Shown here: positions 56,273-64,000 of the stretch, piece after piece
Layout of the letters: every line of letters starts with the position of its first letter
Position numbering within the stretch: position 1 is the first letter of the stretch
Source of the DNA: Bradyrhizobium sp. CCH5-F6
Lineage (GTDB): Bacteria; Pseudomonadota; Alphaproteobacteria; Rhizobiales; Xanthobacteraceae
Assembly: GCF_001556045.1 (NCBI RefSeq)
Contig: NZ_LSIC01000121.1
Location: forward strand, 124,001-188,000
DNA length: 64,000 nt
Reading direction: 5' to 3'
Position numbers and translations under genes: made by a program
Notes under the pieces: model-generated
The model's input: only the letters and a program-made list of their open reading frames with translations
What the model was told of the DNA's origin: nothing
The model's database searches: none

Positions 56273-57183
56273 GGGGGCCTTCCCCCAAACAACGCCCGCT
56301 CGCGCTCGACGATCTCGCTGATGTAATCGGCCACCGCCCTGATCCGCGCAAGATCCTTGCTGTCGGCGTGCATCAGCATCCAGAAGGTCCGCGTGATCGA
56401 GATGTCGTCGGGCAGCACCGCCTTGAGCTGCGGATAGTCGCTCGCCATGAAATGCGGCAGCACCGCGATGCCGAAGCCCGAGAGCGTGGCGTTGAGCTGT
56501 GCGATCAGATTGGCGCTGCGGAAGCGCGCGGAAATCTTCGGCGACACCTGCGGCAGGTAGTCGAGCTCCGGCGTGAACAGCAGCTCTTCGATATAGCCGA
56601 CGAAACGGTGCTGCGGCAGGTCCTGCCGCGAAGTGATCTCAGGGAAGCGGTCGAGATATCCGGGCGCGGCGTAGAGCCCGAGGCGATAGTCGAGCAGCTT
56701 GCGGCCGACGATGCGGCCTTCCTTCGGCATGGTCAGGCTGATGGCGATATCGGCCTCGCGCTTGGAGAGGCTGAACAGCCGCGCGGTAGCCACAAGTTGC
56801 AGGTCGAGATCGGGATAGCGGTCGGCGAAAGGGGCGAGCCGCGGCGCCAGGAAGGCGGTGCCGAACCCGTCGGGTGCCCCGATCCGTACCGTGCCGGTCA
56901 GCCGCACCACCGAGCCGCCGACCTGCTCCTGGTTGGCGACGATGGTCGATTCCATGGCTTCCGCGCTGTCGGCGACGCGCTGGCCGGCCTCGGTGAGGAG
57001 ATAGCCGGTCTTGCGCCGGTCGAACAGCTTGGCTGACAGGTGCTTTTCCAGCCGGTCGACGCGGCGGATCACCGTGGCATGGTCGACGCCGAGCTGTTTT
57101 GCAGCAGCCGAGACCGAGCCGCCCCGCACGATGGCCAGCACGAAGCGAAAGTCGTCCCAATCGATAGCGCCTTGATCCAGCAT
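56269..57183 (-). CDS. LysR family transcriptional regulator (probable mms operon regulator)
   Basis: A 304-residue regulator: helix-turn-helix in FRFVLAIVRGGSVSAAAKQL and VDHATVIRRVDRLEKHLSAK, then the effector domain (RIGAPDGFGTAFLAPRLAPF, VLPHFMASDYPQLKAVLP). The ATG at 57183 begins MLDQGAIDWDDF; the frame runs 37 codons further back into the mmsA start, which is less likely. It is divergent from mmsA with 101 bases between, holding an inverted repeat. It probably responds to a valine-pathway intermediate. Confidence 0.92.
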   Translation of the reverse strand: MLDQGAIDWDDFRFVLAIVRGGSVSAAAKQLGVDHATVIRRVDRLEKHLSAKLFDRRKTGYLLTEAGQRVADSAEAMESTIVANQEQVGGSVVRLTGTVRIGAPDGFGTAFLAPRLAPFADRYPDLDLQLVATARLFSLSKREADIAISLTMPKEGRIVGRKLLDYRLGLYAAPGYLDRFPEITSRQDLPQHRFVGYIEELLFTPELDYLPQVSPKISARFRSANLIAQLNATLSGFGIAVLPHFMASDYPQLKAVLPDDISITRTFWMLMHADSKDLARIRAVADYISEIVERERALFGGRPP

Positions 57184-57217
57184 TTTCGCACATCTATGGT
57201 GCAATATCTCAGACTTG

Positions 57218-57246
57218 AATCCTATAAAATGCAGGTCGATAGGATT
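57218..57246. promoter_or_regulatory. Candidate LysR-type binding site
   Basis: AATCCTAT (57218-57225) and ATAGGATT (57239-57246) are perfect inverted 8-bp arms with a 13-bp spacer. They are in the divergent gap between the LysR gene and mmsA, 38 bases before the mmsA ATG. The form fits a LysR dimer site. Confidence 0.6.
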
Positions 57247-57284
57247 TGTCAAAGCGACCATGCTCGGCCTAAGGAGATCATCCC

Positions 57285-58781
57285 ATGCGTTCAATCGGAC
57301 ATTTCATCGGTGGCAAGGAGGTCAAGGGCACCTCTGGCCGCACTGCCGACGTCTTCGAGCCGATGACCGGTGACGTCCAGGCCAAGGTCGCGCTGGCCTC
57401 CAAGGCCGAAGTCCGTGCCGCTGTGGAGAATGCCCGCGCCGCGCAGCCGGAGTGGGCCGCGACCAACCCGCAGCGCCGCGCCCGCGTTATGATGAAATTC
57501 GTCGAGCTGGTTCAGCGCGATTACGACAAGCTCGCCGAACTGCTCGCGCGCGAGCACGGCAAGACCGTGCCCGACGCCAAGGGCGACATCCAGCGCGGCC
57601 TCGAGGTCGCGGAGTTCGCCTGCGGCATTCCGCATCTGATGAAGGGCGAGTACACCGAAGGCGCCGGCCCCGGCATCGACATCTATTCGATGCGTCAGCC
57701 GCTCGGTGTCGTCGCCGGCATCACGCCGTTCAACTTCCCGGCGATGATCCCGATGTGGAAGTTCGCGCCCGCGATCGCCTGCGGCAACGCTTTCATCCTG
57801 AAGCCGTCGGAGCGCGATCCCGGCGTTCCGATGCTGCTCGCTGAACTCATGATGGAAGCGGGCCTTCCGGCCGGCATCCTCAACGTCGTCAATGGCGACA
57901 AGGAGGCGGTCGACGCCATCCTCGACGATCCCGACATCAAGGCCATCGGCTTCGTCGGCTCCACGCCGATCGCGCAGTACATCTATGAGCGCGCCGCGCA
58001 GACCGGCAAGCGCTGCCAGTGCTTCGGTGGCGCCAAGAACCACGCCATCATCATGCCCGACGCCGACATGGACCAAGCCGTCGACGCGTTGATCGGCGCA
58101 GGCTACGGCTCGGCCGGCGAACGCTGCATGGCCGTCTCGGTCGCGGTGCCTGTCGGCAAGTCGACCGCCGACCGCCTGATGGAGAAGCTGATCCCGCGCG
58201 TCGAGTCGCTCAAGATCGGCACCTCGATCGATCCGTCGGCCGATTACGGTCCGCTGGTAACGCGCGAGGCGGTCGAGAAGGTCAAGGGCTACATCGACAT
58301 CGGCATCAAGGAAGGCGCAACGCTCGCCGTCGATGGCCGCGGCTTCAAGATGCAGGGCTACGAGAATGGCTTCTATCTCGGCGGTTCGCTGTTCGACAAC
58401 GTCACCAAGGACATGCGGATCTACAAGGAAGAGATCTTCGGCCCCGTGCTCTCGGTCGTGCGCGCGCATGATTACAAGGAAGCGCTCGCTCTGCCGTCGG
58501 ACCACGACTACGGCAACGGCGTGGCCATCTTCACCCGCGACGGCGACGCTGCGCGCGACTTCGCAGCCAAGGTGAACGTCGGCATGGTCGGCATCAACGT
58601 GCCGATCCCGGTGCCGATCGCCTATTACACCTTCGGCGGCTGGAAGAAGTCGGGCTTCGGCGATCTCAACCAGCACGGCCCGGACTCGATCCGCTTCTAC
58701 ACCAAGACCAAGACGGTGACCTCGCGCTGGCCGTCCGGCGTCAAGGAAGGTGCGGAGTTCTCGATCCCGCTGATGAAGTGA
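57285..58781 (+). CDS. mmsA: Methylmalonate-semialdehyde dehydrogenase (CoA-acylating)
   Basis: A 498-residue aldehyde dehydrogenase that turns methylmalonate semialdehyde plus CoA and NAD into propionyl-CoA and CO2, in valine and pyrimidine breakdown. Family motifs: VVAGITPFNFPAMIPMWK, FVGSTPIAQYIYERAAQTG, GAKNHAIIMPDADMD and catalytic C281 in AGERCMAVSVAVPVG, which is the MMSDH signature. First gene of the rightward operon; AAGGAG precedes the ATG. Confidence 0.95.
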   Translation: MRSIGHFIGGKEVKGTSGRTADVFEPMTGDVQAKVALASKAEVRAAVENARAAQPEWAATNPQRRARVMMKFVELVQRDYDKLAELLAREHGKTVPDAKGDIQRGLEVAEFACGIPHLMKGEYTEGAGPGIDIYSMRQPLGVVAGITPFNFPAMIPMWKFAPAIACGNAFILKPSERDPGVPMLLAELMMEAGLPAGILNVVNGDKEAVDAILDDPDIKAIGFVGSTPIAQYIYERAAQTGKRCQCFGGAKNHAIIMPDADMDQAVDALIGAGYGSAGERCMAVSVAVPVGKSTADRLMEKLIPRVESLKIGTSIDPSADYGPLVTREAVEKVKGYIDIGIKEGATLAVDGRGFKMQGYENGFYLGGSLFDNVTKDMRIYKEEIFGPVLSVVRAHDYKEALALPSDHDYGNGVAIFTRDGDAARDFAAKVNVGMVGINVPIPVPIAYYTFGGWKKSGFGDLNQHGPDSIRFYTKTKTVTSRWPSGVKEGAEFSIPLMK

Positions 58782-58790
58782 CCTCCTAAA

Positions 58791-58877
58791 CGTCATTGCG
58801 AGGAGCTCTTGCGACGAAGCAATCCAGACTGTCTCTGCGGAGGGATGCTGGATTGCTTCGCTGCGCTCGCAATGACG
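58791..58877. repeat. Intergenic palindromic element (CGTCATTGCGAG type)
   Basis: CGTCATTGCGAG and CTCGCAATGACG are the outer inverted arms (58791 and 58877 ends), with inner GAAGCAATCCAG/CTGGATTGCTTC. The element lies between mmsA and the acyl-CoA dehydrogenase gene, inside the probable operon, so it is transcribed. Confidence 0.8.
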
Positions 58878-58903
58878 AAGGGACAACAGCGATAGGCGAC
58901 GAC

Positions 58904-60049
58904 ATGCAGTTCGTTCTGAACGAGGATCAGATCGCAATCCGCGACATGGCGCTGGCGTTCGCTGCGGAGAAGATCGCGCCGCATGCGCTGCGCTGGGACG
59001 AGGAGAAGCATTTCCCCGTCGACGTCATGCGTGAGGCCGCCACGCTCGGCATGGGCGGCATCTATATCCGCGACGATGTCGGGGGATCCGCGATGTCGCG
59101 GTTCGACGCGGCGTTGATCTTCGAGGCACTGGCGACGGGCTGCCCGACCACGTCGGCCTTCATATCCATCCACAACATGGCGAGCTGGATGATCGATGCC
59201 TTCGGCAGCGACACCCAGCGCCACACATGGCTGCCGAAGCTCTGCACCATGGAGCTGATCGCGAGCTATTGCCTGACTGAGCCGGGCGCCGGCTCGGACG
59301 CGGCGGCGCTGCGCACCCGCGCGGCGCGCGAGGGCGACCACTACGTTCTCAACGGCCAGAAGCAGTTCATCTCGGGCGCGGGGGGCACCGATCTGCTGGT
59401 TGCGATGGTGCGCACCGGTGGCGACGGCCCCGGCGGCATCTCGACCCTCGTCATTGACGGCAAGACGCCGGGCGTCTCCTTCGGCGCCAATGAGCGCAAG
59501 ATGGGCTGGAACGCACAGCCGACCCGCGCGGTGATGTTCGAGAACGCCCGCGTGCCGGTGGCCAATCGCCTCGGCGAGGAGGGCGTCGGCTTCAAGATCG
59601 CGATGGCCGGCCTCGACGGAGGCCGCCTCAACATCACGGCCTGCTCGCTCGGGGGTGCGCAGACCGCGCTCGACAAGGCGCGCAGCTACATGAAGGAGCG
59701 CAAGGCGTTCGGAAAGCGGCTCGACGAATTCCAGGCGCTGCAATTCCGTCTCGCCGACATGGCGATCGAGTTGGAGGCCGCGCGCACCTTTCTGTGGCGT
59801 GCTGCGGCGGCGCTCGACCGGAAAGACCCCGACGCCACCATGCTGTGCGCGATGGCAAAACGCTTCGGCACCGATGTCGGTTTCGAGGTCGCCAATCATG
59901 CGCTCCAGCTTCACGGCGGCTACGGCTATCTCAGCGAATACGGAATCGAGAAGATCGTGCGCGATCTGCGCGTGCATCAGATCCTCGAAGGCACCAATGA
60001 AATCATGCGGCTCATCGTGGCGCGCAAACTGATCGAGGGCGCGCGATGA
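58904..60049 (+). CDS. Acyl-CoA dehydrogenase, probable isobutyryl-CoA dehydrogenase
   Basis: A 381-residue FAD enzyme that introduces the alpha,beta double bond in an acyl-CoA. It has MELIASYCLTEPGAGSDAA, QKQFISGAGGTDLLVAMVRT, ALQLHGGYGYLSEYGIEK and ILEGTNEIMRL with the catalytic Glu region. Context (mmsA, hydrolase, mmsB) argues for isobutyryl-CoA as substrate. The ATG at 58904 follows the repeat element. Overlaps the next gene by 4 bases (ATGA). Confidence 0.9.
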   Translation: MQFVLNEDQIAIRDMALAFAAEKIAPHALRWDEEKHFPVDVMREAATLGMGGIYIRDDVGGSAMSRFDAALIFEALATGCPTTSAFISIHNMASWMIDAFGSDTQRHTWLPKLCTMELIASYCLTEPGAGSDAAALRTRAAREGDHYVLNGQKQFISGAGGTDLLVAMVRTGGDGPGGISTLVIDGKTPGVSFGANERKMGWNAQPTRAVMFENARVPVANRLGEEGVGFKIAMAGLDGGRLNITACSLGGAQTALDKARSYMKERKAFGKRLDEFQALQFRLADMAIELEAARTFLWRAAAALDRKDPDATMLCAMAKRFGTDVGFEVANHALQLHGGYGYLSEYGIEKIVRDLRVHQILEGTNEIMRLIVARKLIEGAR

Positions 60050-61113
60050 GTTCGGTGGAAGAGGGCGATCTGATCGTTCGCCGCGAGGGCGCGGCGGGCG
60101 TGATCCGGCTCAACCGGCCGAAGGCGCTCAACGCCATGACGCTGGAAATGTCCATCGGCATCGACGCGGCGCTGGACCGGTTCGAGACCGATCCCGAAGT
60201 CGCGGTGATCATCCTGGAAGGCGCGGGCGAACGCGGTCTCTGCGCCGGCGGCGACATCCGCGGCCTCTGGGAGAGCTCGCGCGAGGGCGGCGATCTCGGC
60301 GCGCGGTTCTGGCGCCAAGAATACATCATGAATGCGCGGATCGCGAAGTATCCGAAGCCATATGTCGCGTTCATGGATGGTCTCGTGATGGGCGGCGGCG
60401 TTGGTCTCTCAGGCCACGCCAGCCATCGTGTTGTAACAGACCGCACCAAGCTGGCGATGCCCGAAGTCGGGCTTGGCTTCTTCCCTGATGTCGGCGGCAC
60501 CTGGTTGTTGTCGCGCTCCCCCGGCGAGATCGGCACTTATTTCGGCCTGACCGGCCAGACCATGAACGGCCCGGACGCGATCCACGCGAAGTTCGCGGAC
60601 GCCGTGGTACCGGCGGCCAAATGGCCGGAATTGCGCGAGGCGCTGACAAAGGTTCCGAAGGGCGTGACCGCCGCCGATGTCAGCAAGCTCATCAATGGCT
60701 TTAGCACCGGCGAGGCTGCAGGACCGGTCGCCGCGAGGCAGGCGGCGATCGACGCGCTGTTCGGTTTCGACCGCATGGAAGACATCTTCGCTGCGCTCCA
60801 GCGCGACGGTTCAGAATTTGCGCTGGCCACGCTCAAGACGCTCAACGAAAAGTCGCCGCGCGGCATGGTGGTGACGCTGAAACTGTTGCGGCTGGCGCGC
60901 AGCGCATCGAGTCTGGAAGAGTGCCTGGTGCGCGAATACCGCGCCGCGCTGGAAGTCTTCCGCAGCGACGATTTCCGCGAGGGCGTCCGTGCCGCCGTGA
61001 TCGACAAGGACCGCAATCCGATCTGGTCGCCGCCGCGGATCGAGGATGTGACGCCGGAGATGCTTGCGCGGTATCTCGCGGAGATCGGCGCCGAAGAATT
61101 GAAGTTCAACTAA
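60046..61113 (+). CDS. 3-hydroxyisobutyryl-CoA hydrolase-like enoyl-CoA hydratase family protein
   Basis: A 355-residue crotonase-fold protein. It starts as hydratase (GVIRLNRPKALNAMTLEM, GLCAGGDIRGLWE, MDGLVMGGGVGLSGHASHRV, AMPEVGLGFFPDVGGTWLLS), and its length and C-terminal tail (NPIWSPPRIEDVTPEMLARY) fit 3-hydroxyisobutyryl-CoA hydrolase, the step from methacrylyl-CoA-derived 3-hydroxyisobutyryl-CoA to free acid. Between the acyl-CoA dehydrogenase and mmsB, which fits valine breakdown exactly. Confidence 0.9.
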   Translation: MSSVEEGDLIVRREGAAGVIRLNRPKALNAMTLEMSIGIDAALDRFETDPEVAVIILEGAGERGLCAGGDIRGLWESSREGGDLGARFWRQEYIMNARIAKYPKPYVAFMDGLVMGGGVGLSGHASHRVVTDRTKLAMPEVGLGFFPDVGGTWLLSRSPGEIGTYFGLTGQTMNGPDAIHAKFADAVVPAAKWPELREALTKVPKGVTAADVSKLINGFSTGEAAGPVAARQAAIDALFGFDRMEDIFAALQRDGSEFALATLKTLNEKSPRGMVVTLKLLRLARSASSLEECLVREYRAALEVFRSDDFREGVRAAVIDKDRNPIWSPPRIEDVTPEMLARYLAEIGAEELKFN

Positions 61114-61138
61114 CAACGCTACAGCGGAGGAAACGAAA

Positions 61139-62029
61139 ATGGCCACGATCGCATTCATCGGTCTCGGCAACATGGGCGGCCCGATGGCCGCCAACCTGGT
61201 CAAGGCCGGCCACAAGGTGGTGGCGTTCGACCTCGTGGACGCCTCCCGCAATCAGGCCAGGGCCGATGGCGCCAGCATCGCCGAGAGCGCCGCGGGCGCG
61301 GTGAAGGGCGCCGATGTCGTCGTCACCATGCTGCCGGCCGGCAAGCACGTGCTCGGCGTCTGGAACGAAGTCGTTCCAGCCATGACCAAGGGCGCGCTGA
61401 TCATCGATAGCTCCACCATCGATGTCGAGAGCGCGCGGCAGGCGCACGCGCTGGCCGCCGAGCACGGCGTGCTCTCGGTCGATGCGCCGGTCTCCGGCGG
61501 GACCGGCGGCGCCAAGGGCGCGACGCTCACCTTCATGTGCGGCGGCGAGGAGAAGGCGTTCGCAGCCGCCAAGCCGGTCCTCGAAAGCATGGGCAAGAAG
61601 ATCGTGCATTGCGGCGGCGCCGGCGCGGGGCAGGCTGCCAAGATCTGCAACAACATGATCCTCGGCATCTCCATGATTGCGGTGAGCGAAGCCTTCGCGC
61701 TCGGTGAGAAGCTTGGCCTCTCGCACCAGGCGCTGTTCGACGTCGCCTCGACCTCGTCGGGCCAGTGCTGGTCCCTGACGACCTATTGCCCGGTGCCGGG
61801 CCCGGTGCCGACCTCGCCGGCGAACAACGACTACAAGCCGGGCTTCGCCTCGGCGCTGATGGTAAAGGATCTGACGCTGGCGCAGGATGCGGCGAAGGCC
61901 GCAGGCGCGGCGACGCCGCTCGGCAAACATGCGCAGGAGATCTATCAATCGTTCGACGCAGCCGGCCAGGGCGGGGTGGATTTTTCCGGAATTATCAAGC
62001 ACGTTAGGGGTCTGGCCGGGAAAGCTTGA
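61139..62029 (+). CDS. mmsB: 3-hydroxyisobutyrate dehydrogenase
   Basis: A 296-residue beta-hydroxyacid dehydrogenase that oxidises 3-hydroxyisobutyrate to methylmalonate semialdehyde with NAD. Features: N-terminal FIGLGNMGGPMAANLVKAG, substrate-site VDAPVSGGTGGA, and the catalytic Lys in GQAAKICNNMILGI. It connects the hydrolase product to mmsA. GGAGGAAA precedes the ATG, and the acyl-CoA ligase gene overlaps its stop by 4 bases. Confidence 0.94.
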   Translation: MATIAFIGLGNMGGPMAANLVKAGHKVVAFDLVDASRNQARADGASIAESAAGAVKGADVVVTMLPAGKHVLGVWNEVVPAMTKGALIIDSSTIDVESARQAHALAAEHGVLSVDAPVSGGTGGAKGATLTFMCGGEEKAFAAAKPVLESMGKKIVHCGGAGAGQAAKICNNMILGISMIAVSEAFALGEKLGLSHQALFDVASTSSGQCWSLTTYCPVPGPVPTSPANNDYKPGFASALMVKDLTLAQDAAKAAGAATPLGKHAQEIYQSFDAAGQGGVDFSGIIKHVRGLAGKA

Positions 62030-63747
62030 TGACGACATTCCAGGAAGCGCGCGCGTTATTACTAGAGCACCGCACGGACTACGAGGCAGCGGTCAAAGGA
62101 TTCCGCTGGCCTGATCCTGTGCCCTTCAACTGGGCGCTCGACTGGTTCGACGCCGAGCTGGCCGCGAGTGCGGAAGCCAAGGACCGGCCTGCGCTCTGGA
62201 TCGTCGATGCCGCGCAGGACCGGCAGACCAAGCTTACCTTCTCGGCCCTTTCGAAGCGCTCGAACCAGGTCGCCAACTTCCTTCGCGCGCAGGGCTTGAA
62301 GCGTGGCGATCATCTCCTGCTGCTGCTCGGCAACGTCGTTCCGCTGTGGGAGACCATGCTGGCGGCGATGAAGCTCGGCGTCGTCGTCATTCCCGCGACC
62401 ACGCTGCTCACCGCTGACGAACTTCGGGACCGGCTCGATCGCGGCAAGGCGAAAGCGGTGGTGGCCGCCGAGGATCAGGTCGCTAAATTCGCGAGCCTTG
62501 GCACCGAGAATGTCGTGCGCATCGTGGTCGGCGCGGCTTCCAACGGCTGGCTTGCCTATGACGAGGCGGCCAAAATGCCGGAGGGCTTCACGCCGGATGG
62601 CCTGACCAACGCCGACGATCCGATGCTGCTTTATTTCACCTCGGGCACGACGGCGAAGCCTAAACTCGTCCGCCACAGCCAGCGCAGCTATCCGGTCGGC
62701 CATCTCTCGACCATGTACTGGATCGGGCTGAAGCCCGGTGACATCCATCTCAACATCTCTTCACCCGGTTGGGCCAAGCACGCCTGGAGCTGTTTTTTCG
62801 CGCCGTGGAACGCGGGCGCGACCGTGTTCGTGGTCAACCAGCCGCGCTTCGATGCCAAGGCGCTGCTCGCCACCATCGGCCGCTGCGGCGTCACCACGTT
62901 GTGCGCGCCGCCGACGGTATGGCGGCTGTTCATCCAGGAGAACCTTGCATCGTTCAAGGTGGCCTTGCGCGAGGTCTGCGGCGCCGGCGAACCACTGAAC
63001 CCCGAAGTGATCGACCAGGTGCGGGCGGCCTGGGGCCTCACCATCCGTGACGGATACGGCCAGACGGAGACCACCGCGCTCGCCGGCAACTCGCCGGGCC
63101 AGAAGATCAAGGTCGGCTCGATGGGCCGGCCGCTGCCGGGCTATCGCGTCCAGATCAGCGACGCCGACGGGAACCCGGCGAAGGAAGGCGAGGTGACGCT
63201 GGTGCTCGGGACTGAGCGCCCGGCGGGCCTGATGCAGGGTTATCAAAGCGACGATGGCAAACTGTCCGGCGCGGAAGGCGAGCTCTACCGCAGCGGCGAC
63301 GTCGTCTTCGAAGACGACGAGGGCTATCTCACCTTCGTCGGCCGCTCCGACGACGTGTTCAAATCGTCGGATTACCGCATAAGCCCGTTCGAACTGGAGA
63401 GCGTGCTGCTCGAACATGAGCTGGTTGCGGAGGCCGCCGTGGTGCCGAGCCCGGACCCGATCCGGCTCGCCATTCCCAAGGCCTTCGTGCTGCTGACGTC
63501 GGGTGCGGAGCGTTCACCCGAGACCGCGCTCTCCATCTTCAAGCATCTGCACGCGCGCCTCGCGCCATTCAAGCGCATCCGCCGTCTCGAAATCGTCACC
63601 GAGCTGCCAAAGACGATCTCTGGAAAAATTCGTCGCGTCCAGCTACGACGGCTGGAACGCGACGGCGATCGCGACGATCCGCTGCGCGGCCGGGAATTCC
63701 GTGAGGAGGAGTTTCCGGAGTTGCCGAAAGCCAGGGGGGAAAGTTAA
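62026..63747 (+). CDS. AMP-dependent acyl-CoA synthetase
   Basis: A 573-residue adenylate-forming ligase that would activate a carboxylic acid as acyl-CoA. The P-loop-like motif is YFTSGTTAKPKLVRH, then GAGEPLNPEVI, IRDGYGQTETTA, GELYRSGDVVFEDDEGYLTF, and the C-terminal Lys in PKTISGKIRRVQLR. Size and pattern are those of medium- or branched-chain acyl-CoA synthetases. Its last place in the operon suggests it feeds isobutyrate or another short acid into the pathway, which is inference. Confidence 0.9.
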   Translation: MMTTFQEARALLLEHRTDYEAAVKGFRWPDPVPFNWALDWFDAELAASAEAKDRPALWIVDAAQDRQTKLTFSALSKRSNQVANFLRAQGLKRGDHLLLLLGNVVPLWETMLAAMKLGVVVIPATTLLTADELRDRLDRGKAKAVVAAEDQVAKFASLGTENVVRIVVGAASNGWLAYDEAAKMPEGFTPDGLTNADDPMLLYFTSGTTAKPKLVRHSQRSYPVGHLSTMYWIGLKPGDIHLNISSPGWAKHAWSCFFAPWNAGATVFVVNQPRFDAKALLATIGRCGVTTLCAPPTVWRLFIQENLASFKVALREVCGAGEPLNPEVIDQVRAAWGLTIRDGYGQTETTALAGNSPGQKIKVGSMGRPLPGYRVQISDADGNPAKEGEVTLVLGTERPAGLMQGYQSDDGKLSGAEGELYRSGDVVFEDDEGYLTFVGRSDDVFKSSDYRISPFELESVLLEHELVAEAAVVPSPDPIRLAIPKAFVLLTSGAERSPETALSIFKHLHARLAPFKRIRRLEIVTELPKTISGKIRRVQLRRLERDGDRDDPLRGREFREEEFPELPKARGES

Positions 63748-63757
63748 GAAAGATCTC

Positions 63758-63860
63758 GTCATTCCGGGGCGCGCGAAGCGCGAGCCCGGAATCCATTTCG
63801 CAACACGCTCGGCGGCGCGATGGATTCCGGGCTCGATGTTCCGCATCGCCCCGGAATGAC
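63758..63860. repeat. Intergenic palindromic element (GTCATTCCGGGGCG type)
   Basis: GTCATTCCGGGGCG (from 63758) and CGCCCCGGAATGAC (to 63860) are inverted arms, with inner AGCCCGGAATCCA/TGGATTCCGGGCT. It fills the gap between the acyl-CoA synthetase and the last gene. Similar GTCATTCCGG elements are common in Bradyrhizobium-type genomes. Confidence 0.8.
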
Positions 63861-63877
63861 GGCACCAGGAGCTATCA

Positions 63878-64000
63878 ATGAACGAAGTCTGGAAGAAGCC
63901 GCCGATTACGCTTCAGGCCTATCAGGCTATGGTCGGCAAGGAGATCGGCGTGTCCTCATGGCACCTGATCGACCAACCCCGCATCGACACCTATGCCGAC
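63878..64000 (+). CDS. MaoC family dehydratase, truncated by window end
   Basis: Only the first 41 codons are present. The start MNEVWKKPPITLQAYQAMVG followed by KEIGVSSWHLIDQPRIDTYA matches the opening of MaoC-type (R)-enoyl-CoA hydratases, which hydrate enoyl-CoA. AGGAG precedes the ATG by 5-9 bases. It continues past the window edge. Given the preceding acyl-CoA genes, a role in fatty-acid or branched-chain metabolism fits. Confidence 0.75.
   Translation, partial: MNEVWKKPPITLQAYQAMVGKEIGVSSWHLIDQPRIDTYAD

Overview
The window reads as about 64 kb of chromosome from a high-GC alphaproteobacterium. Bradyrhizobium or a close Nitrobacteraceae relative is the best fit. This rests on gene content and style, not on a database match: a tRNA-Gln of alphaproteobacterial type, an IalB-family protein, a TonB/ExbB/ExbD set preceded by Irr-box-like motifs, TAXI/TRAP uptake, many CoA-ester enzymes, and a different long intergenic palindrome at many cluster borders.

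Layout. 1-3700 is an accessory patch: a large serine recombinase, a small secreted protein, about 0.7 kb with little coding content but several inverted repeats and a degenerate tRNA 3'-end-like segment, then a degenerate Mrr-like nuclease beside an intact tRNA-Gln. 3965-8000 holds a DUF1428 protein, a TetR regulator divergent from an arylsulfatase, and an IalB-like protein. 8060-12369 is an RND efflux pair. 13000-18496 is a complete iron-uptake operon (TonB-dependent receptor, PiuC-type dioxygenase, ExbB, ExbD, TonB) behind three Irr-box-like repeats. 18484-20153 has a tail-anchored protein, a site-2 protease and a GFA protein.

20161-32132 is a sugar or sugar-acid catabolic regulon. A LacI-type repressor sits between a leftward arm (IlvD/Edd dehydratase, BDH2-like SDR, second SDR, GFA protein) and a rightward arm (ABC importer, DenD-like dehydrogenase, KDG kinase, KDPG aldolase). 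Two similar LacI-type operators flank the repressor. 32187-36573 holds a thiolase and a three-gene CoA cassette (CaiB transferase, cysteine-less thiolase-like protein, DUF35 zinc-ribbon protein). 36675-37895 has a 33-residue membrane peptide, a carboxymuconolactone decarboxylase-like protein and a MazG-like hydrolase.

37906-46144 couples a glutaminase-STAS-cNMP fusion to a TAXI/TRAP transporter, an orphan biotin carrier, an IclR regulator and an acyl-CoA carboxyltransferase that is broken or split by a small deletion. Then come a GMC oxidoreductase, a secreted protein with a 15-bp tandem repeat, an FAD-linked 2-hydroxyacid dehydrogenase, and an MFS carrier. 52586-56186 is a fatty-acid type group (thiolase, crotonase, thioesterase, TetR). 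56269-64000 is a valine/isobutyrate degradation operon (LysR regulator; mmsA, acyl-CoA dehydrogenase, HIBYL-CoA hydrolase, mmsB, acyl-CoA ligase), ending in a truncated MaoC-type gene.

I found no CRISPR array, rRNA, complete insertion sequence or clearly new defence system. The best leads are the Irr-box array, the paired LacI operators, the deleted carboxyltransferase, the cysteine-less thiolase/DUF35 cassette, the glutaminase fusion and the small ORF at 36675.
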